This document shows, in pieces, positions 1 to 10,560 of a DNA stretch of 64,000 bases (its first letter is position 1; every line of letters starts with the position of its first letter). Location: assembly GCA_963383645.1 (NCBI GenBank), contig OY726571.1, positions 77,730,860 to 77,794,859 of the forward strand, in the 5' to 3' direction. The notes below the pieces were generated by a model, which worked only from the letters and a program-made list of their open reading frames with translations, was not told the origin of the DNA and did no database searches. The position numbers and the translations under genes are program-made. This DNA is from Muscardinus avellanarius (Eukaryota > Chordata > Mammalia > Rodentia > Gliridae).

Positions 1-131
1 GGTCTTATTTTGAAACAGGGTCTCGCTGGGCTCATAAGCATCTCACTACTTGCTGAGGCTGTCTTCTCACCTGCAATCTTGCCTCAGCCTCCCACGTCCT
101 AGCATTAAAGGCATGTGCCACCAGACTGGGC
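1..131 (-). mobile_element. B1-dID SINE, B1 part, cut by window edge
   Basis: Reads in reverse as a B1-type promoter region: CCTCAGCCTCCCACGTCC is the antisense of box A-proximal GGGAGGCTGAGG, and the end gccaccagactgggc is the antisense of the SINE head. The ID-like right part lies outside the window. Confidence 0.8.
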
Positions 132-319
132 TTAGTTTCTGCCTTTTTATTCTGTAAATCTTAAGTCATATTTATTCAAGAGCCATACATTTTATTTGTT
201 ATCTTTGGTGGCTAGGAAAAATTTAAGTACATTTTTCAAATGTTTTTGTTAGTGAAAGGCATTTTAAAACAACCATTTCAAGATGGTTTCTAGAAACTTA
301 CACTTTGGTTCGGGCTGAA

Positions 320-323
<4 letters not shown>

Positions 324-362
<39 letters not shown>

Positions 363-366
363 CGTG
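324..366. repeat. (GT)n microsatellite with GC-rich end
   Basis: About 15 GT units followed by gcgcgcgtgcgtgc. Not linked to a visible SINE tail. Confidence 0.95.
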
Positions 367-1291
367 CAAGTTCTTCAGAAGTAGCAAATCACTTAAGCAT
401 GAACAGATCTCATGGGCTCAGTTCATTGTTTGTCTTACCCAGTGGATCACTTGGCCTTGTACAATAGGCTAATCTTTCAGTTGAATATGGGTTCAGAAAG
501 GTTCTGTGTGTACCAGGAGAACCTGCATGTCTCTTGGTCAACTCTGCCTTATTCATTTGAAATAGCACTAGATGATCTAAACGTACTTCCTCTCGATTTT
601 TGAAAGGATGTCATTGCAAGCTCTAATATTTGGAAGGAGGATTATTTATAACAAAAAATATAAATGTGCTTTCTGAAAGTCAAATTGATGGAAGATGGGA
701 TGCAAGTTGTCAACAAATGGGCTTCCCAATGCAAACGCTTACTTTATGCAGCAACCAACCTTTTTGAATACTGCAATAAAATTAATACTATTTTAACTGA
801 GTAAAGAGAACAGATTAGAATAGCTAAGTAACTTGTGAATAAATTCTTAACTAGACATTTTTCCTTAGTTGGTGACAGACTGATCGGTGAGTTAACTGCT
901 GGTAGTGCCTGTCCTGTAAAGTGACCATTTCAGTCCATTTCAGGGCTTAGGGTATCAATAAAACAGGTCTCCTCCGAGGTGAGGCTGCAGCTCTAGCCTT
1001 AATCAGAGAGAGAGCTTTGTAGGGAACACAGTTGAACTGATTGGCTGAGATAGTAATCACTGCATAGGACACTAATAATTCCCAACATTGTCGTCACTCT
1101 CTGGTGTTCATAAAATGAACTTAATAACCCATGGACACCATGGGCTACGCTGCTCTTTCTCTGCGATTGAGCACCCAGATGGCCTGGAGAACGTGTTGAG
1201 ACACACTGCATTAGAAAGGGCACGCAGCTGTATGGTGAAGGAAACGGCTCAGCAGCAGATTGGCCCATGATCTCCTTTGATTCATTCACAG

Positions 1292-1458
1292 AGGGCGTTT
1301 GTGAGATATGGCTGACCAGCGAAGACACGGGGGCCTATGGCAGAGACATTGGCACAGACCTCCCCACGCTCCTGTGGAAGCTGGTTGAAGTGATTCCCGA
1401 AGGGGCGATGCTGCGGCTCGGCATGACGAATCCACCCTATATCTTAGAGCATCTGGAG
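1292..1458 (+). CDS. CDKAL1: CDKAL1 internal coding exon (upstream of the two in this window)
   Basis: Part of CDKAL1, which converts t6A to ms2t6A at tRNA-Lys(UUU) position 37 and so supports accurate lysine decoding. The frame gives [19 protein letters not shown] and continues to [10 protein letters not shown]. The stretch ending SEDTGAYG lines up with the strand-and-turn segment of the radical-SAM barrel in the MiaB/RimO/CDKAL1 methylthiotransferase family; the CxxxCxxC cluster motif must be in an earlier exon. By my count it covers about human residues 248-303. The acceptor is CACAG before 1292 (an alternative AG would start the exon at 1294) and the donor is GAG|GTAAGG at 1459. The exon starts with two bases that finish a Glu codon and ends in phase 0. 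It is 167 bp, so skipping it would shift the frame. No frame-breaking change is seen. The open frame running on to 1845 is intron read-through. Confidence 0.95.
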
Positions 1459-2144
1459 GTAAGGACGGCACCCAGCGACGTGTGCTACACATGTGCTGAC
1501 GCAGGCATCGGGGCGGGCTGTGGGGATCGCCACCCAAGCTTCACGTTTACATTTGTTTGTGGTCTCGTGTTACAGAGGTGCACTGAGACTTTCAGTCCCC
1601 TTGTCTGTCCACACAGTTTGCTTTTGTTTCCTCATGATTCATTAATGTTGCTCCAGTTTTTCAACACTTGCCCCCTTGTCCTGGTTTTTTGCTGTTTTGT
1701 ACTCCTTCAATTTTCCAGCACACAGATCTGCCCCGATTCCTCCTTGCCCAGGTCAGGACTGGGAAGAAATTACATTGATTTTGCAACCAGCAGTCAATAC
1801 TGTGTTGTCCAAACTGCTTTAGCTCAGAATGAGCCTTCAGTTTGAGGGTGTTTTGAATTCCATCCCTTTGTCTGGAGATACTTAGAGGCAATGTGAAATC
1901 AGACGGCACAGAGCTTGGTTCCCTTCCACTTGATTCCTCTGTGATCACTGTGCACAGAGGAGGAGGCGATCCTCAGATCCATGGTTTCATATTTGTATCC
2001 ATGGACTGTGATGTAAATAGCAAGGTGTCCAACCTGAGAAATGGATGTGTGTACATGTAACTGTGGTTACTGATGCAAATGCCTTAAGGAATCTCAGCAA
2101 AGAATATGGACATGAAAGGAGCCATTTAAATTAAATGAGCATAA
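1459..2144. other. Unique intron sequence, nothing recognised
   Basis: About 0.7 kb after the first exon without a repeat or RNA gene I can identify. It contains the read-through tail of the open frame that starts in the preceding intron. Confidence 0.6.
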
Positions 2145-2351
2145 GCCGGGTGTGGTGGCGCACACTTGTAATCCCTGCACTTGGGAGGCGGAGACAGGAG
2201 GATCGCGCAGGTTCGAAGCCAGTTGCGCTGGCTTAAGAGACCCTGTTTCCAAATAAAAAAAATATAAAATTAGGTCTGGGAGTGTAACCGGAGGTAGAAC
2301 AGTTTCCAGGAACCCAGTACCACCAAATAAATAAATTAATTAATTAAATAA
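2145..2351 (+). mobile_element. B1-dID SINE, young subfamily
   Basis: Starts gccgggtgtggtggcgcaca, has the box B-like ggttcgaagcc, the short linker ggcttaagagaccctg, and the right part ending in aacccagtaccacc, followed by an (AAATAAAT)-type tail. Confidence 0.9.
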
Positions 2352-2552
2352 GCCTGACAAGGCAGTGCACACCTGTACTCCCAGCTACTCAGGGGCCACT
2401 GCAGATGGATCACAACTTAGAAACCAGCCTGGACAGTGTAGCCAGATTCTGTCACAAAATAAAAAAAATAAAGATTTGGGCTTGTAGCTTAGTAGTTGAG
2501 CACTTCTCTAGTATGTGCAAGGCCCTAGGTTCAATCCCTAGTATCACAAAGA
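2352..2552 (+). mobile_element. B1-dID SINE, old and diverged
   Basis: Head gcctgacaaggcagtgcaca, then a fairly complete ID-like right half (cttgtagcttagtagttgag ... ggttcaatccctagtatcac). It immediately follows the tail of the previous SINE. Confidence 0.8.
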
Positions 2553-2563
2553 AATGCAATGAT

Positions 2564-2767
2564 AGCCAGGTATGGTGGCACACACCTGCAATCTGGGTCT
2601 TGAGAGGCTGAGACAGGAGAATTACAGGTTTTAGGCTAGCTTCAGCCACTTAGCAAGACCTTCAGCAACTTCAGTCCTGTTTTTTTTTTTTTTTTTAAAG
2701 GACAAGAGTAAATATATAACTCAGAGACACAATGCCCTGGATTCGAATTCCAGTACCAGAAAAAAAG
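2564..2767 (+). mobile_element. B1-dID SINE, old, with expanded T run
   Basis: Head agccaggtatggtggcacac and right half ending ggattcgaattccagtacc. A run of about 18 T at roughly 2679-2696 interrupts the linker. Third SINE of a head-to-tail cluster. Confidence 0.8.
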
Positions 2768-2832
2768 GAAGGAAGGGAGTGAGGGAAGAAGGAAGAGAGA
2801 AAAGAAAGGAGAGGAGAGGAAGAAGAGGAATA
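2761..2832. repeat. GA-rich simple repeat
   Basis: Purine tract of GGAA, GAGGGA and AGAG units grown from the A-rich tail of the preceding SINE. Confidence 0.9.
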
Positions 2833-3049
2833 CAGGCAAATGCTAGGATCCACAGCTGTTGTTTGAGAGATGACTCTTAAGTTTACAGTTTTGGACCTGA
2901 AACCCGGATCCTCTTAGTTATGTATAAATGAGACACTTTTATTTTTCATCAACTGTGTCCTGTGTCATAAATTTTTGCAGAAATATAATATCCTAAAAAG
3001 TTCACAGCAACTATAGTGGCAAAAATCTAACACATAAATGCAAATGAAA

Positions 3050-3252
3050 GCCAGGCACAGTGGCGCACGCTTGTCATCCCAGTACTTGGGAGGCCGAGAC
3101 AGGAGGATCGCAGGGTCATGGCCAGCTTCAGCCACTTTGTGAGGGCCTCTGTAACTTAGTGAAACCCTGTTGCAGAGTGAAGAATAAAATAGGGTTGGGG
3201 TGTACCTTGGAGGTAGACTGCCTCTGCTTTCAATCCTCTGTACCAAAAAATA
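3050..3252 (+). mobile_element. B1-dID SINE, older subfamily
   Basis: Head gccaggcacagtggcgcacg, box B region, tail of the B1 part ending aataaaatagggttgg, and ID-like right half ending caatcctctgtacc plus A-rich tail. Confidence 0.85.
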
Positions 3253-3360
3253 AGCAAATTAATATCTAAGCATAAAATTATTTATGTTGATTTTAGGACT
3301 TCGTTTTCTGATGTTTTTGTTGAATAGCCATGTTAATATCCACAGAGTAAGTATTTTTTT

Positions 3361-3521
3361 TGTTTTTTTAATTTTATTTTATTGGTGCACTGTATTCATA
3401 CATCATAGTGGGATACAAACTTTTGTAGACATACATGCACACATCGCCCAGTCAGCCCCCACCCAATCCCCACCCCATTCTCTCCCCATCCCTCCCTCCC
3501 ATGCTTGGCTTAGTGGTTGAC
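3361..3521 (-). mobile_element. L1 3' UTR end of the rearranged L1
   Basis: Antisense of a G-rich L1 3' end: ttttattggtgcactg at the poly-A side, then ccctccctcccatgcttggc. The same segment recurs at 57905-58165 and in the tails of the VNTR composite elements. Homology stops near gtggttgac at about 3521. Confidence 0.75.
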
Positions 3522-3689
3522 ATCTAGTATTATAGCAATTTATCCAAAATTAAAAATGATAATCTCACATAACAGTTTCATTTGTCTGATACCAAGCTTT
3601 TGATGACTTAAAGATAACATTTCAATATTTCTTTTTGCTTTCTTTCTTACCAGAGAATATTTTTTTCTTTTTTTTAGGTGAAACTATCA

Positions 3690-4405
3690 TATATTTATTT
3701 TTCAGAAAAAAATCTATCCTGATATGGAATATGGACTCTAGATACCCAAAACAATCTCGAAGCAAAAACAAAGCTAGAAGATGTATATTTTCTGATTTCA
3801 AACCATATAAAGCTACAATAATTGAAACAGTGTAGTACTGTTCTAAAGGCAGATATATAGACCATTGGAGTTAAATACAAGCCTAGAGCTAACTTCTTCC
3901 CTATATTGTCAAGAAATTTTTGACAAGGTTTCCACGAACATTTGGTGGTGGAAATAATAATCTTTTAACTAAATATTGTTGAAAAATAATAATTACATGG
4001 AAAAGAATAAAATTGGACCCTTACCTAATCCCACATACAAGTATTAACTCAAACTAGATAAAAGACCTAAATATAAATCTTAAGACTATAAACTTTTAGG
4101 AGAAAATCTGGGTCATAAAACCTCACAACATTGAAATTGGCAGTGATTTCTTGGATATGATTTCAATGGCACAGGCAACAGAAGAATATACAAACTCCCT
4201 AAAAAATAAAAGAAAATATTGTATATCCAAAGACAATGTAAACAGTTAAAAGTTACTAATAGAATTGGATAAAATATTTCCAAATGCTATATCTGAAGGT
4301 ATATTAATATTCCAACTAGAAATCCTAAAAATTAACAACAATAAAGGCAAACAATACAATTTAGAGATAGGTAAAAGACTAACATAAATAATGAATCTCC
4401 ACAGA
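3690..4405 (+). mobile_element. Ancient L1 (L1M-like) ORF2 end/3' region fragment
   Basis: Heavily mutated but follows the order of old mammalian L1s: acaaagctagaagatgt, gtcaagaaatttttgacaag, ataaaattggaccctta, aactcaaactagataaaaga, gcacaggcaacagaag, ggtaaaagactaacataaat. It lies in the opposite orientation inside the younger minus-strand L1. I cannot classify 3522-3690. Confidence 0.75.
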
Positions 4406-4414
4406 TAACCAATC

Positions 4415-5377
4415 TTAGTTGTCTGTTGGATGGAAACTCTTGTTTCTCTGGTTCTGGTGAGTGTTACCTATTTCTTCTTTGTAGTTAATCTCTTTGAGTA
4501 TTTTCTCTAGCGCTGGTTTTGAAGACATAAATTCCTTCAGTTTCTGTTTGTCATGGAAGCTTCTTATTTCTCCATCTAATTTGATAGAAAGTTTTGCTGG
4601 ATAGGAAATTTTTGGCTGGAAGTTGTTTTCTTTCAGAGTTTGGAATATGTTACTCCAAGCCCTTCTGGCTCTCATGACTTGGTTTGGGAAGTCTGGAGTG
4701 ATTCTAATTGGTTTGCCTCTGAATGTCACTTGGCCCTTTGTTTTTGTTGCCTTTAAGATTCTCTGCTTGGCTTCCACATTGGTCATTTTGACAATTATAT
4801 GGCGTGGGGATCCTCTTCTCCGATCCTGTCTAAAGGGAGTTCTATAAGTTTCCTGGATCTGTGTATCAACCTCTTGCTCTATATTTGGAAAATTTTCTGC
4901 TATTACTTCCTTGAAGAGATTGTTGATCCCTTTGGTATCACTTTCTTTTCCCTCCTCTATTCCAATTATTCTTAGGTTAGCTCTCTTAAGATGGGCCCAT
5001 ATTTCTTCAATGTCAGATTCCTGCTGTTGGATATCTTTTTCTAGATTAGAAACTATGCATTCATTTTTGGATTGCTCATCTTCTAAGAGCGAGATTCTGT
5101 TCTCCATGTGGTCTAATCGGTTGTTTGTGCTTTGAATTGAGGCCTTTACTTCATTAATTGCATCCTTTATCTCTTTTTGGCTCTCTCTGAGTTCTTTTCG
5201 AAGCACCTCTATTATTTCTACAGTTATTTTCCTGATTTGATCTTCTAGAAATCTCTGATTTTCTGTTTTATCAGGTTCTGATGTTGTGGGGTTGTGCACA
5301 TTCATTACTTCAGTGTTATTCCTCTTTCCCATGATTTCGGAGGTTTGTGCCTTCTCTGGGTTCTTCCCTTGGGTCAC
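4415..5377 (-). CDS. L1 ORF1 protein (ORF1p), intact, 320 aa
   Basis: L1 ORF1p is a trimeric RNA-binding chaperone that coats L1 RNA. This copy is open from MTQGKNPEKAQ to a TAA stop, a normal length. Residues about 45-130 form a long heptad coiled coil (RKELRESQKEIKDAINEV, then NRLDHMENRISLLEDEQS). An RRM-like domain follows at about 131-225, with NLRIIGI (134-140) and PRHIIVKM (191-198) as its RNP-like strands. The C-terminal domain (about 225-300) includes RITPDFP. The start is supported by the second L1, whose ORF1 begins with nearly the same residues. ORF2 does not follow; an unrelated segment starts almost at the stop codon. The element therefore cannot move by itself. Confidence 0.9.
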   Translation of the reverse strand: MTQGKNPEKAQTSEIMGKRNNTEVMNVHNPTTSEPDKTENQRFLEDQIRKITVEIIEVLRKELRESQKEIKDAINEVKASIQSTNNRLDHMENRISLLEDEQSKNECIVSNLEKDIQQQESDIEEIWAHLKRANLRIIGIEEGKESDTKGINNLFKEVIAENFPNIEQEVDTQIQETYRTPFRQDRRRGSPRHIIVKMTNVEAKQRILKATKTKGQVTFRGKPIRITPDFPNQVMRARRAWSNIFQTLKENNFQPKISYPAKLSIKLDGEIRSFHDKQKLKEFMSSKPALEKILKEINYKEEIGNTHQNQRNKSFHPTDN

Positions 5378-6124
5378 TATGGCTTCACTTAATGTGCTCT
5401 GGATCTCGAGTCTGTATTATCTCAGACCCTACTACTCCTTTACTGGGTTGTATCACAGAGTCTCCGACCCAGAGAGTCGATAGAGGCTGCTTTAAACTAT
5501 GGGGGGTGCCAGGTTGCACGCTCTCCTATGGTGTGATATCTCTGCCACCACCACTCCCTCACTGGGTCAAGTCCCAGGAGGCACAATACTGGGATTTCTC
5601 CTCTGTGGCCCGCAATTTGACTCACTGTTCTTGAGTACGTAGATGTAGCTGTACTGGACTCGGTGAATTCACTGCTGCTGCCGCCGCCGGTGGCAATATG
5701 GCACCTCTGCCACGCCCTCGGCCATGAGGCTGGCGTATTTTTTCTTCTCTGGTTTTGATTTCCACTCTGAATCCCTGCAGCGTGTGCTGAGCTCAGCCAC
5801 TGGGAGCTTTAAATGCTGTCTGCGCCGAAAGATCCCGCCTGGCTGTTCCGCATCGGCTCACCTCGGCTTGCTGTAGCCGTCCGCTGAGTTCGCCGCTGCC
5901 GCCGGCAGTATGGCGCTGCTGCCGCGTCCTCGGGCGCGTGTGTCTCCTCTGTGGCCCTGAGCTCTGTTCTCAGTCCGCTTTCTCTCTGGAGCCTGGTGGT
6001 TTTTTTGTTTTTCTGGTGATGGTGTTTTCTGGCTATGAAAGGCGCTCTTTTTGTGGTAATGGAGATTGGTTGTTAGCGAGACTCTTAAGCCCCGCTTTTC
6101 TCGGTCGCCATCTTCCTGGAAGTC
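5378..6124 (-). promoter_or_regulatory. L1 5' UTR / internal promoter, minus strand
   Basis: About 746 bp between the insertion's 5' edge and ORF1, matching the length in the second L1 (741 bp). Its first bases contain GCCATCTT at 6107-6114 (AAGATGGC on the L1 strand), the core of a YY1 site placed as in primate L1s. It is GC-rich and contains two related sub-segments about 208 bp apart. Confidence 0.75.
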
Positions 6125-6142
6125 CCACAGAGTAAGTATTTT

Positions 6143-7440
6143 AGAAATTCTGAAGACAGAGTTGATAACAATCTGATTATTGTTAATTATAAATGTATAG
6201 TGAAGAAATTATACAATTTCTATTTCATTATTCACATTTTCCCAGCTAGACCTTTCCAGTAAGGGTATGTGAGTTTTATGTTGAGTGTGGTACTTGAGAT
6301 AGTGTGAGATGATTATGATTTGCTATTAAAAAATAAGTTGTAGGCACGTCAACTTTTACTTAACACTTTGACTCAACACTTGAAGAAGCAAGTGGTTCTG
6401 TGTAAAAATCAAATATGTGAAGGTCTATGGCAGCCTCACTGTGTTTTCAGTTAACTAGAAGTGTACATCATGAGGACCTGGCAAGGCACTAGATGTGTGG
6501 CTGGTAGGAACGGAAACGGGCCCCACAGTGTGCATTGTATACTGACATGCTAGCTTTTATAAAATTTTTTTTTTTATTGAAAAGTTTGATCAGGGTTCCA
6601 GGAATCGTGGCAGCTGAAGTCAGGTTCAGATATGTAGAAAACACAGGTGAGAAAAATCACATATTTGATCTCACTATAATTATAATGCACAAAAAAAAAA
6701 GTTTTTTTTTAAAAACACATATTGGCTCTGAGGTGACCAACCAAGGACTTCTTGGAATAGATTCAGCATTTGAATTGACTGCAAGATTCATAGAAAAATA
6801 GCAAATCCCAGTATTCAGTCCTGAAAGGAGAGACAGAGTTGCTGACCTCCCAGTAGATGTTTCTTAGGGTATCTCAGAATCAACAGAAGATGCGAAATAC
6901 AACTTTATACTTTACCCAGAACGCACCAGATGTTCAGTTCATGGATCACAGTGCATGTGATTACAAGTTTGATTGTTACAACATTATATTTTAAAAATCC
7001 TTGCTCTTACATACGTCTAATGTCGGCTTCGCCTCCTACCTTGCCATCGTCTGTGGCGAGCATGCTGTCATACCCATTATTGGCTTTACCCCACACAGGA
7101 GTGCTCGATAAATCAGTATGAAAGAGTGAATAAAAAAAGAACCTTCTTCATAAAGAAATTGTGATGCCCGCAGGGTAGTCATGAACTTTGAAGTCTTCAC
7201 CCTGTAGGGAAAGGTGCAGCAAAAGATGGTGAAGTCAGTGAACTTCAGGGGTGAAACTTGATCCCCAGAGAAAGGTACTGGTTCTTAGGAACTTTATAAT
7301 CAGAGTAATGCAGGATGTAGTATCACACCTAGAGGCAAAAACCCCATCCGAAAACATAGATCAACGGCAAACAAATGGATGCAGGAATCAGAGATCCAAG
7401 CCATCTAGACCCAAGAGCTCTTGAGCTCCCACCACTGTGG
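6143..7440. other. Unique intron sequence, nothing recognised
   Basis: No SINE, L1 or RNA gene that I can identify. Short A- and T-runs near 6566 and 6690 only. Confidence 0.55.
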
Positions 7441-7504
7441 GAAGACCTCCGCACCTTGGCGATTCTTCTCCCCCTCCTTTGGATGGCAAATCCAAGAGCT
7501 GGCC

Positions 7505-7620
7505 ACACTCTGCAAACACATCCCGTGTCACAGAGGAGGAAACGGAGCTCCAGGAGGCTTACGTGGCTCCCACTGTTCAGAAGGGCTGTAGGGAAGGGGA
7601 CCCAGTTCTGGTGATCCTCA
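7505..7620 (-). mobile_element. Possible MIR fragment
   Basis: The string cacagaggaggaaacggagc followed by acgtggctcccactg resembles the antisense MIR core (cagatgaggaaactgaggc ... gtgacttgcccaaggtc). Short and diverged. Confidence 0.3.
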
Positions 7621-8026
7621 GTCCTGGTCCCAGCAACACATTGTCCTTTTTCCTTCTCCCCTCACTAGGCTTAGACCACTCTACAGAAAGTACTTGACTT
7701 ATCTAAGGAGTACTGAAGAAGAAAGGGCGTGGGGGACCAGAAGATGAAAACAGAAAAACACAACAGTGAAGGAGGTGGTGGGGTTTTTTTTAAGGGTAGA
7801 GATAAAAGGAACTCACTCTTGAAATAGCCACTCTTGGTGTTAATACCTGCCGAGTGAGGATTTCTTGAGACTTTCATTGGGAAGATTCAGCCTTGTGTTT
7901 CTGGGAGCTGCTTCACATGGCAGACTTTAATTACAGAGCACTTCACTACGCTATTTTCTGTTCACATTCACCTGACTCTTGAGGGTTTTTTTTTTTTTTT
8001 AGCCTCTGTTATCAGACATGTATGCG

Positions 8027-8028
<2 letters not shown>

Positions 8029-8080
<52 letters not shown>
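8029..8080. repeat. (AC)n microsatellite, about 25 units
   Basis: Uninterrupted AC run after tatgcgtata, preceded by a poly-T run at 7987-8000. Probably length-variable. Confidence 0.97.
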
Positions 8081-8081
<1 letters not shown>

Positions 8082-8099
8082 AACGGTTTAAAGGGAAAA

Positions 8100-8802
8100 T
8101 TATTTAAGGGAAAACCCCAAAGATTCTAGTATATTATTTAAAAGTATGCTTACCAAAATAGATGGGTTGAGAATATGTTTTATTAAATCTCCATAGAAAT
8201 AGAGGATGCATGTTGTACTTAAAGGATATACTTTCAAGGTTTTTGTCAAGAGTTTAGCATTGTGTTCAGCCCTTTATATAGTAGATATTAAATAAATGCA
8301 TTCTGAATAAAAGAAAGAACTCTTTATCACTAGCAGGCAGACAAGTCATAAAGTCTTTTTGGACCATCTGCAATCCTTATTTTTTTTTAACTTTTCATTG
8401 CCTTAAGAATCCCCAGACCCGCAAAAAAAAAAAAAAGAAAAGAAAAAGAATATATAGAATTCATTTTAATGATGCCATAGCTGACAAAGAGATATCACAA
8501 GCATAAAATATAATGGTCACACCATGAAATAGAAGAAACATAGCTATGAGCACATGCAATAGTGCATTAACTTTGCATATGGAAATAAAAGAAAGATAAC
8601 AGAGTATTTTGCCTCTTCTTTAAGCCTGCTCGTTTCTTTCCATTGCCTATAATATAAAGAGAAGAGAAGCTCTTTAACATGACATCAAAGGTCATTAAGA
8701 TACTTTTTCATTGCATCATTACATCCTCATTCTCTTAGTCCTTTCATACCCTTAGGATGACCGCTAAGTAGCCTACACACACAGGTATATATGTTTCTAT
8801 AC

Positions 8803-8850
<48 letters not shown>

Positions 8851-9335
8851 GATACAGACATATATACATATACATGTTTCTAACTATTTCATACTCCTAC
8901 AATTTTTACCTTATCTCTTTCTTATACTATATGATGCCATTTGGTAGTAATCTGCCTATCAAATATGCTAATGTTTACTGGTACATGTGTTGATTAATGC
9001 ATTGCCCCTCTAGTGGCAAATGGAAACTATTTTCCCTGGATTCGTTTTCCTATTGCTGTTGCTCATGTGATGACCCTGCACATCCCTTTCCAAGGGACCC
9101 TGGCCTTACAGAAAGCTAAGCATCTTGTAACGCCCTGGCTTAGTCTTGCCCTCCTGGTTGTAGGATATCCTAGCCATGGTATTAGTTCACACTGAAAATA
9201 ACACATGTGAACCCAGCAAGGCGTACTGAGACCAATGACGATAACACAGTGGCTCTTGCCAAACAAGATGCCAAGTATCACTGGTGTATGTTTGTTCGAG
9301 ATGTTAATGTGTATTCAAGACCGAAATATAATAAT
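8100..9335. other. Mostly unique, AT-rich intron with one TA/CA microsatellite
   Basis: Includes a compound (TA)n(CA)n microsatellite at about 8800-8850. A possible MIR 3' end (tagatattaaataaatgcat) lies near 8250-8310. Otherwise nothing recognised. Confidence 0.5.
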
Positions 9336-9350
9336 AAAAATAGCAGTACA

Positions 9351-10000
9351 GGACTCTGGGCCCCGGGCCGGAACGCGCATAGCACCCCAGACCCCTGGAG
9401 AAACCGGGGTCAGTAAGACATTGGGTTCTGGGCAGGGATCGCGCAGGGCACGCAAGCCGGTGCCCAGGTTGCGAAACTCTGGGCCCCGGGCCAAACCGTG
9501 TATAGCACGCCAGACCCCTGGAGAAACTGGGCCCAGTACCCTGGGTCCTGGGTGGGGGTCACGTGGGGCACGCCAGCCGGATCCCGGGTCGCGGGACTCT
9601 GGGCCCCAGGCCAAACCGCACGTAGCACGCCAGACCCCTGGAGAAACCGGGCTCAGTACCCTGGGTCCTGGGTGGGGGTTGCACGGGGTACGCAAGCTGG
9701 GGCCCGGGTCGCGGGACTCTGGGCCCCGAGCCGAACTGCCCATAGCATGCCAGACCCCTGGAGAAACCAGGCCCAGTACCCTGGGTCCCGGGCAGGGGTC
9801 GCGCGGGGCATGCAAGCTGGGGCCATGTCGCGCGTAGCACACCAGACCACTGGAAAAACCGGGCCCAGTACCTTGGGTCCCGGGCGGGGGTCACGCAGGG
9901 CACGCCAGCCGGGGCCAGGTCACGGGACCCTGGGCCCCAGGCAGAGTAGTGCAGAGCACTCTGGACCCATGGGGAAACTGACCGGGTCATAGTGCTACTG
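9351..10000 (+). repeat. VNTR-A: about 5.5 GC-rich units of 120 bp
   Basis: Unit starts at 9351, 9474, 9594 and 9714 (each ...actctgggcccc). A fifth unit near 9825 lacks its first 20 bases or so, and a partial sixth starts at 9925. Shared core: agacccctggagaaac. The spacing is exactly 120 bp for the middle units. CpG-rich, unlike the surrounding intron, and long open frames occur on both strands only because the unit length is a multiple of three. Confidence 0.95.
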
Positions 10001-10560
10001 AGTGCCTGATCCCACTACCTCCTCAAACCACATATGCTGTCTTCTCTTATTTAAAAAAAAAAAAAAAAGGAAAAGAAAAAGAAAAATATCGGAGAGGAGT
10101 TAAGAAAGCCGTTGCGGATGCCAGGACACTGGAGATGCAGACAAAACTTATCTAAATGCACTGGAACTTATGGAAAAATTCCCCGTGAAGGAGGACTGCT
10201 ATTTCTCTATATGGTTAAGAATCTTGGACATCACCTGTAAGGAAAGAGTTTAGCGGAGACCAAGGAGATAGGCGGTGTTGAAAGCAGTCTCCGCGATGGT
10301 GGTGGAGACTTGTATTCAGAAGAAGCAGAAACCGGATCCTACCAACCTTATTTTTTTTTTTTTTGGAGAAATTACACCAAATATCGAATGCTACCGTCGC
10401 GCATGCTTAGGAACACTGGACAACATTCAGAGTGGAAAAAGAGCCTGGGAAGGATTTGAAATGGTGGAGGCAATGGCAATGGCAGTGGCCAGTACTCAGG
10501 GGAGGCAGAGATCTGATACGTTACACCTGGAACCTTTGAAATAATAACCCCAGAGACAGT
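10001..10560 (+). other. Linker between the two VNTR arrays of the composite element
   Basis: Starts with a pyrimidine-rich piece and an A-rich run (10051-10088), which may be the relic of an earlier retroposed end. It then has about 470 bp of non-repetitive sequence with a T-run near 10350-10364. I found no similarity to L1, SINE or a coding gene. Confidence 0.6.

Larger units (their letters stand above)
1..1291 (+). other. CDKAL1: CDKAL1 intron, 3' part
   Basis: End of the intron before the first exon here. It opens with an antisense SINE (1-131) and holds a GT microsatellite near 324-366. I recognise nothing else in 370-1291. The pyrimidine tract before the acceptor at 1291 is weak (ctcctttgattcattcacag). 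Confidence 0.85.
3358..6124 (-). mobile_element. Rearranged L1 insertion with target-site duplication
   Basis: Flanked by an exact 18-bp direct repeat CCACAGAGTAAGTATTTT (3340-3357 and 6125-6142). The right copy is followed by AG, so the nick site TTTT/AG resembles the L1 endonuclease target. From the 3' end (left) it reads: poly-T; about 145 bp of antisense L1 3' UTR; about 880 bp that is not this L1 (3522 to about 4410); then complete ORF1 and complete 5' UTR. ORF2 is absent. The flanks show that it arrived as, or later became, a single chimeric unit. Confidence 0.85.

Noticed and set aside
1459..1845. Extension of the CDKAL1 open frame beyond 1458
   Set aside because: A consensus GTAAGG donor follows LEHLE, and the next exon at 39938 continues the protein exactly. 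The extension has no similarity to CDKAL1.
9235..9990. Overlapping open frames of 140-200 codons on both strands rich in Gly, Pro, Arg and Ser
   Set aside because: They translate the 120-bp VNTR-A units. A unit length divisible by three keeps every frame open or closed as a whole, and both strands are open, so there is no evidence of a protein.
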